Origin: Blastocystis sp. Blastoise
Lineage: Eukaryota > Sar > Bigyra > Opalinata > Blastocystidae
Direction of reading: 5' to 3'
DNA: 64,000 nt
Assembly (NCBI GenBank): GCA_039096225.1
Contig: JBBPEB010000014.1
Location: forward strand, 434,001 to 498,000
Shown: one piece after another, positions 1-16,477 of the stretch
Layout: every line of letters begins with the position of its first letter
Numbering within the stretch: the first letter of the stretch is position 1
The notes under the pieces: generated by a model
What the model was told of the DNA's origin: nothing
The model's input: only the letters and a program-made list of their open reading frames with translations
The model's database searches: none
Position numbers and translations under genes: made by a program

Positions 1-129
1 AATCTGGAAAACACCAAATTGAAGCCGTTCTCATCATTCTTTGGGGGAAAATCATGTCCATCGTTTTTCTTAAAAGCCTTCAATTTTCATTTATTATTTG
101 ATTATCGTTTTCATTGAGTATTCAAGATA

Positions 130-1115
130 ATGATAACAAAAATATCCGAGTTTTTGCGCAAAGAGTTTCCAGATCTTATTGAAGACTTCGTTCCTTTTCT
201 TTCACAAGCTGTTGATGACATAACAACTCCTTCTGTTGATTCAATTTCTCAAGTTCTGACACCTTATCTCGAGAGTTATGGGATAGATATTATGTCAGAT
301 GATTATAAGGCAAAACTTGAGGCTTTATCGGAATTATTGATCAGTTTGAAACCTCATCTAAAGATAAAAAAGTATGCATCAAAATTGATATTTTTGTAGG
401 GAACATGATTTGTGTATTATATTTATTTTTGTGGTGTTTGTTATATAGAGTAGTAATTAATCTGTTTGTTTAGGGAGAAAAAACCAAAGAGAATAGATGG
501 ATTCAGTGTATCTGATGCTGCCGTTGCTGTTGAGGAGAAGATTCGTTTACAAAAAGCTATTGAAAAAGATGTAGCTGTTAATATTAATTCTGAAATTAAT
601 GATGAAGAAAATTTAAAGAAAGCCAAACTACGTGCAGATCGTACTCAACGACGATTAGAACGTAATAAAACAAAATTATATATATATATTATTATTATTA
701 TTTATTTGCTTATTATTTATTATTTATTTGTTTATTATTATTATTTATTTGTTTATTATTATTATTTATTTATTATTATTCTACTTAATATTCTTTTTTA
801 TTTCCCTCCAGTCCCCCTCCGTCAGTCCCTCCGAGGAGCCCGAGGCCGCTGCTCCCGTTTTATCAGTTGATCTCAATGCTGTAGGCAATGGAAAAAATAT
901 TGATATTGAGCACGTGACTATTGGTGTTCCTAATAAATCCCTCCTTGAGGATGCCGCGTTACATCTGACGCATAATCATAAATATGGTTTAATTGGACGA
1001 AATGGTGTAGGTAAATCTACTCTTTTAAGACATATTGCTCGCCGTTTACTTCCTGGATTCCCTCAACACATATCTATTATGTTTGTAGAACAAGAAGTAT
1101 ATATAATATATAGTA

Positions 1116-1168
<53 letters not shown>

Positions 1169-1993
1169 GATTGAAGGTTGTGATAAGACATGTATTGATT
1201 TTGTATTAGGTAGTGATACTATATATGTTACTCTAAAGGAACGAAAGGAAGAACTCTCCAAGAAAGCAGAACATGGATCTGCGACTGTAGAGGAGTTACA
1301 GGAGTTACAAACCGTTACAAATGAGTACGCTTATCGTGAATATGATAAGGCTATGGATAAATGCTTATATATATTAAAGGGATTAGGTTTCACTGATGAT
1401 TATATACATAAACAAACACAAGAATTATCAGGAGGATGGAGAATGAGAGTTTCGTTAGCAGCTGCTTTATTTAGTCATCCTGATTTACTGTTACTGGATG
1501 AACCAACCAATCACTTGGATCTCCCCACTGTCACGTGGCTTCAAGATTTCTTAGTAGAATATGAGGGATCGTGCGTATTTGTGTCTCACGATCGTTACTT
1601 TTTGAATTATATCGTCACCGATATTGTCTTATTACGTAATAAACGTTTACTATATTATAAGGGTGATTATAATACGTATGAGAAGAGTGAGCACGAGTTA
1701 CTGTTGAATCGTCAGAGAGAGTTACAGAAGGTGCAGGACAGAGAAGACCATATGATGAAGTTCATTAATCGATTCCGATTCAATGCTAATAGAGCTGAGT
1801 ATATATATAATATAATATTATATATTATTATAATATAATATTATATACTATTATATACCATTATAATATCTATATAGTTTGGTTCAATCTCGTTTGAAGG
1901 AGATGAAGAGATTGGAGGAACAGAAGGAAGAGATCGTTAAGATGGGATACGGAGAAGAAGAAGAACAAAAACTATGTGTGTTCAAATTTAATG

Positions 1994-2049
<56 letters not shown>

Positions 2050-2099
2050 CCTGAACCATTACCTTTTCCTATTCTACAAATTATTGATGTTGCTTTTGG

Positions 2100-2142
<43 letters not shown>

Positions 2143-3079
2143 CTCCTTTTCTTATTCTCTCTTTCTATATAGTTATATACCGAGTCAGATATTATTTCAT
2201 GATCTTAACTTTGGTATTGATATGCAGAGTAGAATTGGTATATTGGGACGAAATGGTGTAGGTAAATCTACTCTTATTAAGATCATTATGGGTGAATTGA
2301 ACCCAACTGAAGGCCTTATATCTCGTAATCCGAAGCTTCGAATCGCTTACTTTGCACAAGTATATATATATTATATTATATATATTATATTATATATAAA
2401 GATTATTATAATTGTATATTATAGTATAACAAACATAATATATTATATAATAATAATATATAATAATAATATATAATAATAATATATATATAGTAATATA
2501 TATATATATAATATATAATAATACTCTATATATATAGCACCACGTAGATCAGATGGATTTCTTATTAACACCCATGGAGAGTATGTGGAAGATTGTGCCA
2601 AAGGCTACTGAAGATGAAGTCAGAAGTGGATTAGCCAGATTCGGAATAACCGCGGAAATGGCTTCCCGCCCAAATAAAACATTAAGTGGTGGTCAAAAAA
2701 CAAGATTAGCATTCGCTTTATTAGCTATTAAGAAACCCGATATATATATATTGGATGAACCTACTAACCATCTAGATATTGGTATATATATATTACTATT
2801 ATTATTATTATTAAATTATTATTATTATTTTAATATAGTATATTATTTATATTAATTTCTTACTATTATGAATGACAATAATATATATATATAGAAACTA
2901 TTACTGTTTTAGCTGATGCATTGAGTGTGTTCAAAGGAGGCGTCATTTGTGTTTCTCACGACCAGTTCTTTGTGTCTAAAGTATGTACTGAATTATGGAC
3001 CTTGAGAGATAAGAGTATCATTAAATTTGAAGGAGATTTCAGAGACTATAAACGTATTGTTCTTAAAGGAGATATATAA
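130..3079 (+). CDS. ABCF3: ABCF3/GCN20-type ABC-F ATPase
   Basis: Soluble twin-ATPase of the ABC-F family, which binds GCN1 and ribosomes and supports GCN2 activation by uncharged tRNA. The first exon (130-371) encodes an acidic helical N-terminus like the ABCF3/GCN20 N-terminal domain. The first nucleotide-binding domain shows Walker [10 protein letters not shown] (about 1000), signature LSGGW (about 1425), Walker B plus D-loop [12 protein letters not shown] (about 1490) and H-loop FVSHD. The second shows GRNGVGKST (about 2250), LSGGQ (about 2690), [10 protein letters not shown] (about 2750) and VSHD (about 2955). A charged linker lies between them, and there are no membrane segments, as expected for ABC-F. 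At least seven introns are needed. Most fit GT-AG, but the junctions near 662-811 and 2099-2172 do not join in frame with GT-AG. Stop codon at 3077-3079. Family assignment is firm; exon 2/3 joining is uncertain. Confidence 0.93.
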
Positions 3080-3884
3080 TAGAATTTATATATATATATA
3101 ATCTATATATATATTATTAAAGTAGAATATATTTATTATAAAATATATTTTCTTTTTGTATCCTTTTGTGTTAAAAAATGAATTAAAAAAAAAAATGGTT
3201 ATTCTTGATATATCTTATTCATTTACTATTTCTATTATTATATGTATATTTGATTACCTATCATTTATGTTCATTCATCATTTACTCATTTTTCTACTTT
3301 TAGGTTCTTCTTCTTTTGATTTCTTATCCTATTGTTTTTATTTGTTTATCTGTTTTTTTTTTGAACTCCTCCAAACCATCTTCATATATATAAACATATA
3401 TATATATCTTTTCTGTTAACTCTAGTAGTTTTACATTTTTTTTGTATTGTTTTTGTTTTTTAAAATTGTGGATATATTTTTATAGTTAAATGAACTATCA
3501 ATCATGATTCTTTTCTTCTTAAATGTATACATAAATGATTAAATATTTATATGATACTAAAGTTTTATAATAATTATATAATGAGATGATTTAGAGTCAC
3601 TTTAAAAATGAGAAAATATATTAATATACATAAAAAAGATGCCAAACAATAATTTACTTTCAAAAAAAGAAATATTAATACGAATTTATATGTGATAAAC
3701 AAATAATAAAATATAATGATATTTATATCTAGAAAAACAATGATAATAATATAAATATATATATATATATATATATAAATAATCAACAATAGCATGATAA
3801 AAACAAATAAATAGAAAAGGAATGAAAAAAGTGAAATAGTATAGCAACTAGATTATTATTAAATATAAAAAGTTATAATAGTAT
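3080..3884. other. convergent intergenic region
   Basis: About 800 bases between two gene 3' ends. It is A/T-rich with T-runs and short (TA)n tracts. The small open frames here consist of Ile, Tyr, Phe and Leu with no family resemblance. I see no gene or RNA. Confidence 0.6.
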
Positions 3885-7363
<3,479 letters not shown>

Positions 7364-7566
7364 CTATTCTATTCAAAAACTAAGTAAAACAATGATAAAT
7401 CGAAACGAAAGTTTTATTAACAAAAATGATTTCTCCGCTGAAAGAACAGCAATTCTTCTGATTTTTTTTGACTTTTTGTTTTGGTCTTCTTTTTTGATTT
7501 CTTTTGCATTTACACCGTTTCTTAAACACATCGATTATTGAATAGGATTATTAAGTTATTAAGAAG
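7364..7566. promoter_or_regulatory. short divergent promoter region, UBE2J / IMPACT
   Basis: Only 203 bases separate the start codons of two divergently transcribed genes, so both promoters must lie here. The plus-strand side carries T-rich stretches (about 7456-7505). No clear TATA box stands out from the A/T background. Confidence 0.5.
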
Positions 7567-8129
7567 ATGTCAGATGAAGATAATATTACAAGGCAGCAAG
7601 ATGAAATTGAAATGTTAAAAGCTGTTTACCCAGATTTACTTGAAATGCAAAACAAAACGCATTTCAAAGTATTGATGTCAAATACTGTGGATATAAATCC
7701 TCTTGTTTTGTCAATCACACTTACAGATGAATACCCTTCAGGGGGTCCTCCAGGATTCACTTTATATGCTGAGTGGCTTTCCGATGAGGAAATTGCCTCA
7801 TATATTTCAGAAATGTTTGATCAGTTTTATAATAATGACTTTGACGTTATTATTTATAATTGGATTGTATGGCTTAATGAGAAAATTACATCTGACTCAT
7901 TTTTATCAGAACGTCAACGGAAAATGAATAATACAAAACCAGTTCGTGATAATAAAATAGAAGACAACACAGACACAGTAATTGAACCCATTCCCGTGGT
8001 TAAACAGATATTAAATATACCAACTATTATTCATTCAGAAAATTTTGTTGATAGAAAGAGTACATTTCAAGTATATATATATGTTTTATTCATATGAAAT
8101 ATAATATATATATCCTTTTATAATTATTG

Positions 8130-8170
<41 letters not shown>

Positions 8171-8312
8171 GGCTCATTTGGCTGAAGTACATTCTGTTGA
8201 GGATGTTCATGCGGTGATTGCCTCCCTGAAAGAGGATAATCGAATCCTGAGAGCGACACACAATATGTGGGCATATAGAATTTGGGATAGTAATAATAAT
8301 ATATTATATCAA

Positions 8313-8363
<51 letters not shown>

Positions 8364-8747
8364 ATTGTGATGATGATGGAGAAGCTATGGCCGGAGGGAA
8401 AATGTCAAATTTAGTATGTTCTATATATATATATATAATATTATTACTATTCTTCTTTTAACAAATTTTTATTTCTCATTTTAAACTATATATATATATA
8501 TATAGATGTCTATATTAGAAGTTCAGAATGTATTTGTGATGGTATCAAGATGGTTTGGAGGTATCTTATTAGGTCCAGGTATATATATATATAGAATAAG
8601 TATAATAATAATAAATATACTAATATTCATATATTTCGTTTAACACTACTTGATATAGATCGTTTTAAGGATATTAATAATATGACTCGAAATATATTAG
8701 ATCAAAATGGATATATACCAGAGAAACATAAAAAGCAAAAGAAATAA
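7567..8747 (+). CDS. IMPACT: IMPACT/YIH1 homologue (RWD + UPF0029 domain)
   Basis: Cytosolic inhibitor of GCN2 activation that competes for GCN1. Exons are 7567-8070, 8172-8312, 8363-8413, 8506-8578 and 8659-8747; all are GT-AG and in phase, giving about 285 residues. The N-terminal RWD domain is visible (QQDEIEMLKAVYPDLLE, then YPSGGPPGF). The C-terminal UPF0029/IMPACT domain shows VDRKSTFQAHLAEV, RATHNMWAYRIWD, QDCDDDGEAMAGGKM, VFVMVSRWFGGILLGPDRF and INNMTRN, all family hallmarks. It ends in a basic tail (KHKKQKK). Both RWD and IMPACT domains are the GCN1/ribosome-binding parts in the known proteins. An ABCF3/GCN20 homologue lies 4.5 kb upstream on the same strand, with the UBE2J gene between them on the other strand. 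Confidence 0.95.
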
Positions 8748-9157
8748 TGATATACAGGTTTTTATCTGAGAATAACAATTATTCGTTCTCTATTCATTAT
8801 GAAATCAGTCATAACAATCTATTTTATGTAATAAACAAACTATAGTTTTTGTTTTTGTTGTTTTATTCTTATATCATAAGTCTTGCAAGTATTCCTCTAA
8901 ATCTTGATACTAATATCATTCTGATATCAAATATATTATTTAAAACGTATATAAACGTGAAATATGATATACATAATGATGAAAAACGAATATAACAAGA
9001 CGGATACAATGTACAAGATAACTAATTATTAAAACAAATAGAAAAAGTTAAAAATGATATATTTCTATAAATGCAATAGCCTTTTATTCACTAAAAATAA
9101 TAAACATATTAATTAAAAGAGAGGATAAATTAAATATATATATATATGTATTTGTTT
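8748..9157. other. convergent intergenic region
   Basis: About 410 bases between the IMPACT stop and the stop of the next minus-strand gene. It is A/T-rich with short (TA)n near 9136-9148. No gene seen. Confidence 0.55.
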
Positions 9158-9633
9158 TTATTCATTATCATCATCTGTTTCGATATGAAACCTTTTCCCT
9201 TTTTTACACTGTACAACGAATTTCTCCCAGTCAACAGGTTCATATCTTTCTCTTATATAATTATATAATCGTTTATTATTATGACCTACTTGCTTGTGAC
9301 TTAAAGAGAATTGACAGAATAAACAACAGGAGAGTGGGAAACACGGGAATTTATGAGGAATAGAAGAAGAATCTGTTAATAGATCTAAAGAAACAGTTGT
9401 ATTATTGGACTCATTAGGAGGAGGAGAAGAAGAAAGTGAAGAAGAAGGATAAAGAGAAGAAGAAGGTGAGAAAGGAAGAATATCTTCAGATGTGTAGATT
9501 GAATGATATACTGTTTGACAAATAGGACAATAAGCAGGTGACGGGCATGTGACATACGTTAACGTATAGGGATCAATATTGGATAAATATTCATTAAAGA
9601 AACAACCTTCTTCATGATCTTCAGGGAAGCAAA

Positions 9634-9667
<34 letters not shown>

Positions 9668-12291
9668 AGTTATTATTTATAAAAACATAAATATATAATA
9701 AATATTGAATTAAATTATAATAATCATAAAACTATAAATATATATTATTACATTGATGAAAACATAAATTTATTATTACTATTATAAAAAGTATATTCAT
9801 TTAAATAGATAATAATAGAACAAGTAATACATATATATACATACATCTTTTTCGCAAACTGGACATTCTTGTTGAATAATATGTTGAATAGAATGTATGA
9901 ATTCTTGTACTGATTGTTCTTTAGAATATTCTTTAGAAATAGATGAATATAGATGAGGTACTAGGGATATAATGTAAGGTAATAGATCTCGTTGAGAAAT
10001 GGAAAATATGTCAAAGAATGTAGTTTGTATATAATACAATAAGGCTAGAATACGGAGAATAAAAATAGAAGTTGATTTAGAGAGAGGAGAAGAGGATGAT
10101 TGAAGCATAGATAGTAATATATCGAGTTGTGACAAGTAGTAATAATAAAGAATAATATATTTATATTGATCTGATTGTTTTAGTATATTTAACGCATGAA
10201 ATTGAATACGAGGAAACCATGAGCAAAGAATATGTGCAAAGACCATTTTATTATATATTATTTCATAAGAATCAGTCTGATTTATAGTAAGAAAGGAAGA
10301 TAAAGATGTGGAGATAGATAAGGATAATTCCTTATTATTAATAGAATTAATTATTAAATAAATTAAGGGAATATAAAATGAAGGTGAATATGTCTATATA
10401 GAGAGTATAAAATAGGGTAGAATAATAATTATTTATTGTATATTAATAGTATTATTATATAATAAAGAAGTAAATTTTGATGAAAGAAATAGGAGATAAT
10501 ATTATGATTAAAATAATTAAAAAAATATTAAATAGAAAAAATATTAAATATAAAAAATATTAAATATAAAAAATATTAAATATAAAAAATATTAAATATA
10601 AAAAATATTAAGCAAAAATAATAAATAATAAAAACATAAAATAATAAAAAAGAATAAAAAAGAATAAAAAAATACTTTGGAGCAGATAGCTTCATTGATA
10701 ATCGTTTGTATATTTTTATTCATTAAGAATTTGAGTTCAAAATAACTTTTTCGAATATCAGAAGTAGCTCTATAAAGACTTGTATTGAATGTAACAAAAT
10801 AGAAAGACGAGAAGAATGAAGAAGAAGAAGAAGAATGAGGGAATACAGGTGTGAAATAAAGAGGAATACACGATGTTGAATGCTCAGAAATATATACTAT
10901 ATATATATTGATTTATATAAATAAATAATACATATATAATGATTCCTTTTAACAATATATATATATATATCGTATATAGTATAGATATAATAAATACTAT
11001 TAAAATATCAATAATTATATATATACATGAATAAAGAAATTTTGTTTCTTTGAGTTGCGTATCAATTTGATAGAACTGTCTATTTCTTGTTATATATACA
11101 TATACTGGAATAGAATCTATAGGAGATAGAAAAGGAGTGAATAATATGATTTCTTCATTGAATATATAGGAATGAAGAAGAGTAGATGCTAGAAAAAAAG
11201 AAGAGGAAGAAGAGAAGTTCATTTGAAGAGAATAAATATATAGATGTATAGAGGAATAGAAATAGAGGAAATAGTCTTCTTTATTATTCTTAATTATTTG
11301 TATATCTATATAATCTGTAAATAAACAAGGATTTTCAATCTTATGAAGTAATTGAGGAGGTTCCGAGAGAATCATTGAATTATATTTATATATATAAATA
11401 GTACCTTTATTCGTTATATAATAAACAATAGGTATAGAAGCATGATTTGAACATATATAGTTAAATATATGAATATGACTTCCTATTTCATTGTTTTCTA
11501 TTTGTTGAGTATATAGTAATTCTGAAGGAAAACAAATATTCTCATATATTTTATATTTAAATAAAGTAGAATCAATTAATAAATATAATAATCCAAAAGA
11601 AGTATTATTTTTTTCTTTATCATGATAAAGAATAGAATCCCAACATCCATGAATCGAATAGTATTTTGAAGTATATTCATCCTTTTTCACATATGTTTTT
11701 GGATTTAATATATCTTTATTTTCTAATAAAGGAATCGAATGAGTAAAATTATCTACTTCTTTTAATTCATGTTGACCCTCTGTTTTTGTTAATGATAATA
11801 AAGAAATATTTGGATTTCCGTGTATGGCAAGAAGCAAGGATTCATTGTTATTTGATAAACCAACAGGAGACCATTCTAATGAAGTAAATGATAACGATGA
11901 CAGTAATACATGATCTTTTCGTATAGGATTATCTACCTAAATATCATATAGATAGTTATTTAAATCATATAAAGAATCAAATAATGTATTTTAAGGTATA
12001 AATGAGTGAAAATAATACAAATTTAGTGTTAATATATACTTTAGGAACTCTTATTTTCGTGGTTTCACCTCCTGGTTGTTCATTACGAATGACTTGTCCA
12101 TTAGGATAGAAAACTGTTGAAGAATGAAAAGTTTGAGAAACAACATCATAAACTCGAACGAAGTTATTATCAGAAAAAGCTAATTTCAGGTCTTCCGATA
12201 ATTTGATAGATATTCCTAAAGGCTTATCTATTGATTTTGGGATATAATTGAGTCTTGATTCAAGATCGACTGTTTGAAATTGACTTTCCAT
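9158..12291 (-). CDS. probable TFIIIC 90-kDa subunit-like protein (beta-propeller + C-terminal zinc ribbon)
   Basis: The start ATG is at 12291 (MESQFQTVDL). The first exons read KPLGISIKLSEDLKLAFSDN and then FTSLEWSPVGLSNNNESLLLA. This resembles the N-terminal propeller of TFIIIC-delta/GTF3C4, where a family line reads 'WSP.G....LLAV'. A middle part of beta-rich repeats (about 11840-11040) and an alpha-helical part (10250-9850) follow. The C-terminus has Cys pairs ECPVCEKD, YCPICQTVYH and CCLFCQF, fitting the TFIIIC zinc-finger region. The stop at 9160-9158 follows an acidic ETDDDNE tail. TFIIIC recruits TFIIIB to tRNA and 5S genes. At least four exons are separated by A/T-rich introns. The assignment rests on pattern and domain order, not strong identity. 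An alternative is another WD40-RING/zinc protein such as a VPS or Pib-like factor. Confidence 0.5.
10528..10615. repeat. tandem ATTAAATATAAAAAAT-type repeat in an intron
   Basis: Five or so copies of a 16-17-base unit (AAAAATATTAAATATA) in tandem within an intron of the TFIIIC-like gene. The array is simple A/T and looks like slippage or unit duplication. Confidence 0.75.
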
Positions 12292-12857
12292 ATCTATATT
12301 CTTCCTTGTGATAAGTGACTAACAACAATAAATAAACTTCTATTTATCGAAGAGAGAAAATGGAATAAAACTCAAATGAAATTTTTTATTTTTATAGATT
12401 CTTTTCAAATATTTGATTTGTGTTTTATATAAAAGTATATTCTTGTATTAAAACTATTTTGAATAAAATTAGCGTATTAAGTATTTTTCTTTGATACTCA
12501 TTTGGAGAACAAGAATTCTTCGATTTCAAATTTCCTATATATTTACCGATATAGTTGTATAAATTTTGTTTAGGAGTTCAAAAAGCAGTATAGAATTGTT
12601 TCAATTCATTTTAAACATCATATGTTTTGAATATTGTCATCAATTAAATTTCTTTTACGAAAAGTATTCAGTTATTGATGAAGAATAAAGTTGTGACATA
12701 TATAAACAAAACATAATGATTTATAAAAAAAGATCCAAAAGTTAATATACTGTAAAAACTATAAAATAAACATAAAATACGATTTAAAAGTGTAAAAAAA
12801 AGAAGAGTAGCAATAAGAATGTAATAATTTATATATATTTAAAGTGTTTAAATGAAT
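12292..12857. other. intergenic region, no feature seen
   Basis: Between the 5' end of the TFIIIC-like gene and the 3' end of the TMEM161-like gene. It is less microsatellite-rich than introns and has mixed A/T sequence. No open frame or RNA recognised. It should hold the TFIIIC-like promoter near 12292-12500. Confidence 0.5.
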
Positions 12858-13717
12858 TTAAATAGAAGCTGGATCTCTATTTGTCCAATAGAATCTTCCT
12901 AAGAATTGAGTGAAAGCCATAGTAGAACATAAATAGAAGATAATAAATTGTAAAAGATTTAAACAAGTAGAAGAAGAGAGAGGAACTAAGGAATGATTCT
13001 CTAAAACTATAATAAATCATTTATAATATATATAATAATATATATTATATTATTTATTATAATAATTTATAATATATATTATAATATATATTATATAATA
13101 TTAGTATGTATCTATAATAATAATAATAAATATAATAATAATATCTATTATATACTATTATTAGCAAGGGAAGTTAGATTAGTATAGATATCAGAGAGGA
13201 AGTTATGAGATGTAATTAATGATGAAGGAACCATATAAGACATAGAAGCTAATAAATCATTGATTTTTTCAATAAAGATAGAGTGATCGATATGTTCAAA
13301 GAAAATACAGAAAATAGCAATAAGAAGAAGAGGAGGACATAAGAGATGAATACATACAACATTTGTATATTGAATAATATAGTTTATGAATGTAGGAGGC
13401 TATAGGAATATAGAAAATAATATAGAATTAACATAATCATAAAGTAATAAAACAATAATATGATAATAAAATAATTATATATAATAATAAAATAATATAT
13501 AATAATATACTTCAACTTCTTTTGTTCGTTTTCCTTCATAGATTTCTAAGAATTGATCAATTATATTTTGTTTCACAGTGACTGAATTTGATAAATTGAA
13601 ATAACATTGCATAAGAGGTCTGAAAAGGGATAAACGTAAAGAGATATATATAAATAAAAGAAGACATTGAAAATAAAACCATTCATTTTCATTTATACTA
13701 TAGAGAAGAACAAATAA

Positions 13718-13784
<67 letters not shown>

Positions 13785-15172
13785 ATATAAATATAAATAT
13801 ATATACGTGACTCCCATAATGGTTTTTCCTTCAAGAATATCATATAATAGAGGTTTAATGAAGGAAAGAGCAATATAAAGAGGAAGGAAGAAAACAATAG
13901 GGGAAATAAGGCTATAATCATATATAGCGATAATCATATAAATAATGAACGAAAGAAAAGAGTATATCATAGAATAATAACAAATAAAATAATAGAAAAT
14001 AATTATAAATTAAAAACATACAAAGAGAGTTTTTTTAATTTCGATTCAAGTTGAGTATATCTGAAAACAGGAATAAGAAGGAGAGGAGGAAGAAGAGAAA
14101 TAAGAAGGCAGAAGAGACATATATATATATCTGGAAGTATATGAACAGTATACTATATATATAATAATAATCATGATTATGAATATAATAAATATAATGA
14201 TAATAATAAACATAATTATTATATATACATGAATAGAGAATCGTTCAAAGATTGAAGTTAAGACAACGTTGAAATCTGTCCAAACCTATTTATTTATAAA
14301 TATAGATATTCGTATAGAATAATTATATATATATACATTTTTAAGATTGAATGTAAAGAATGTTTCCGGTAAATAGAGTAATCCAATAGCATAAACAAAA
14401 CAGAAGACATAAAATACAAGAAAAATAACAAAATCACTTTTCTTTGTACTTAAATGAGTAAACCATGAAATTAAACAATAGACAAGATATAACATCTATA
14501 TAATAAAGATAATAATAATAATAATAAAAAATAATTATTATTTTTATTATATAAAAAAAAATATATATATAATATTTAAAAAAACATACCAGAAGTACAT
14601 AAGAATAATAATGAACATGAGATGATGTATATCCAAAAAGATAACGAACGAGAGCTACAAGAGTAGTTGAAATACAACAGCAACAAATAAAAACTAATCC
14701 AGCAAAATAATCATAGAATGTCGCACTATAATAATAAAAAAAAAACATATTTAGCATTGACAGTAATCAAATGAATTCATTGACAAATAAAATAAGTTGA
14801 AAATACTTTGAAAAAGCATGAGCATGAACAGTTTTATGCGACAAATCACAAGCTGCATACACATTCTATAGGAGAAAAACATGAATAAATAAAAGAATTA
14901 TTTAAAAAGGTACCTCATAGACGTCTTGTTTCTGTTTTAATAAATTCACTTTTTTCTTTCCATCTTTTCCTTGATCAGGGTAAATTGCATACAAATAACC
15001 TTTCTTAGGATTGATATAAACACGTAACTTTCTTAATAACTAAAAATAAAAAGAATCAACGGCAAAAAGTGAAGTAACATACAAGTGAAGGAAAATCAAA
15101 GACAGAATTTAGCTTTAAATAGATAAATGCAGTAAGAATAAATGATAATAATTCAGGATCAAAAACAGCCAT
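12858..15172 (-). CDS. TMEM161-like multi-pass membrane protein
   Basis: The start ATG is at 15172 (MAVFDPELLSFILTAFIYLK). The next exon gives LLRKLRVYINPKKGYLYAIYPD. Several hydrophobic exons follow: YFAGLVFICCCC (about 14710), FVIFLVFYVFCFVYAIGLLYLPETFFTF (about 14430-14340), DYSLISPIVFFLPLYIALSFIKPLLYDIL (about 13920-13835) and LRLSLFRPLMQCYFNLSN (about 13640-13580). The order matches human TMEM161A/B: the 'FLSPLFILW..KPIARDFL' segment, then a 'RP.LQAYL.LA' segment, then the C-terminal helix. The last exon ends QFLGRFYWTNRDPASI, stop at 12860-12858. The biochemical role of this family is not established. Exon edges in the tandem-repeat introns are approximate. Confidence 0.6.
13717..13787. 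repeat. (AAAT)n microsatellite in intron
   Basis: About 17 AAAT units within an intron of the TMEM161-like gene. In the minus direction it reads as FIYL-type open frames that are not coding. Confidence 0.85.
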
Positions 15173-15533
15173 CTGATATATAAACAAAAGAAGATTGAAG
15201 AAAAATGTTATGAATTTCTCAGAAAAAAATCATTTGATAATTCTGTTTCACGGCTTGGATACGTATAACTCTGGGAATATTGACAGAATACTTGGATATA
15301 ATGAAATAAACATGAATAGGAATAATATATAATGTTAAAGAAATTTAATATGGTTATTGTAGTTTTTCAGAGAAGATTCTGTACATAATCATGGGAATTT
15401 GAAGAGAATAAAAAACAGTTTTATATAACTACCTAACAAGGAACACTTAGAACAACGAAAATAATAAAAAAGAGAAAGAAGAGAAATCATTTGATTATCT
15501 TGTTTATTGATATTTAAGTAGATATAATAAATA
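15173..15533. promoter_or_regulatory. divergent promoter region, TMEM161-like / NDUFB11
   Basis: 361 bases between divergent start codons. A purine-rich tract (about 15450-15485, AAAAAGAGAAAGAAGAGAAA) lies just upstream of the NDUFB11 start. No other motif is clear. Confidence 0.45.
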
Positions 15534-15794
15534 ATGTTTGCCAGAGTTGTCAGAAAGATCAACGCTAATAATCTTGTTCGTCTTATGCATGAAGAAGCTC
15601 ATGCCATTCCTCAAAAGATGTTCAGTGGTGCTAAGGAAGGTACTGGTAAATTTGAACCTTGGGAACTTCCCACTTATATTGGTGTTTATGGTGGAATTGC
15701 CTTAACTGCTGTTGCTTTACATTATGTTCCTGATACATCTATCAGAGCTTGGGCTGAAAAGGAAGCTGAATCTAGACTTAATGCTAGAAACTAA
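15534..15794 (+). CDS. NDUFB11: mitochondrial complex I subunit ESSS/NDUFB11
   Basis: An intronless 86-residue protein. It has a basic, acid-poor start (MFARVVRKINANNLVRLM) fit for mitochondrial import, then PWELPTYIGVYGGIALTAVAL (one membrane helix), then HYVPDTSIRAWAEKEAESRL. The helix followed by 'YVPD...WA..EAE..L' is the ESSS-family pattern seen in human NDUFB11 ('YLPD....EWSRREAERL'). The subunit belongs to the membrane arm of NADH:ubiquinone oxidoreductase. Its presence implies a respiring mitochondrion. Codons end in C/T more than in neighbouring genes, as in eEF1B, suggesting high expression. It is among the few single-exon genes here. Confidence 0.75.
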   Translation: MFARVVRKINANNLVRLMHEEAHAIPQKMFSGAKEGTGKFEPWELPTYIGVYGGIALTAVALHYVPDTSIRAWAEKEAESRLNARN

Positions 15795-16477
15795 GTTTCT
15801 ATTAGGATATTGTAAATAATAAAGGCATCATATCACACAAACTTTCAGAATTTCTACATTTTATTGTTTATTTGCAATTTCTATCCACAATCATTACACA
15901 AATCGTTATAAACAATTTTATACTTTTATGAATTATTTCATTTTATGTATCTTATGTTTTGTTGGTGTATAAGCTCTAAAGATATATGAATAATATAAAA
16001 TAGATAACAAAACACAACGAAAATGAAGAATAAATCCTTTTTTTTATTATTAGAAAATAGTTACAAGAAATATACATAAACAATAATAGCATAGAGATTT
16101 TTTAATTTAAATGATATATATATGCATAAAATAAATTGAATAAATATAAAAATATTATGAATTATAATAAAAGAATGTGTATATCTAGAGAGTTGAAATT
16201 CAACTTACTATATACATAAATAGATACAATATGAATACATACATATAGATAGAAAAACACAAATTATTTTTAAAAGAAAAAGTGAATATATAGAATGAAT
16301 AGATATTAATTATAATCTTGAAATAACACATTGTTATAAATAATAATAAATAGTCTTCATATAAAAAACAAAATGACGATGAAGATTTATGTAGAATAGA
16401 ATAAAAATAATAGCTATAATTTCATTACGATAGATAGAATGACACATAATTAAAGAATATATTTATATATATAGTTA
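15795..16477. other. convergent intergenic region
   Basis: About 680 bases between two 3' ends. A/T-rich with poly-T near 16026-16040. No gene or RNA seen. Confidence 0.55.

Noticed and set aside
662-811. Claiming a specific non-canonical splice for ABCF3 exons 2 and 3
   Set aside because: The join is out of frame as GT-AG, but the linker is too poorly conserved to choose among alternatives or a sequencing error.
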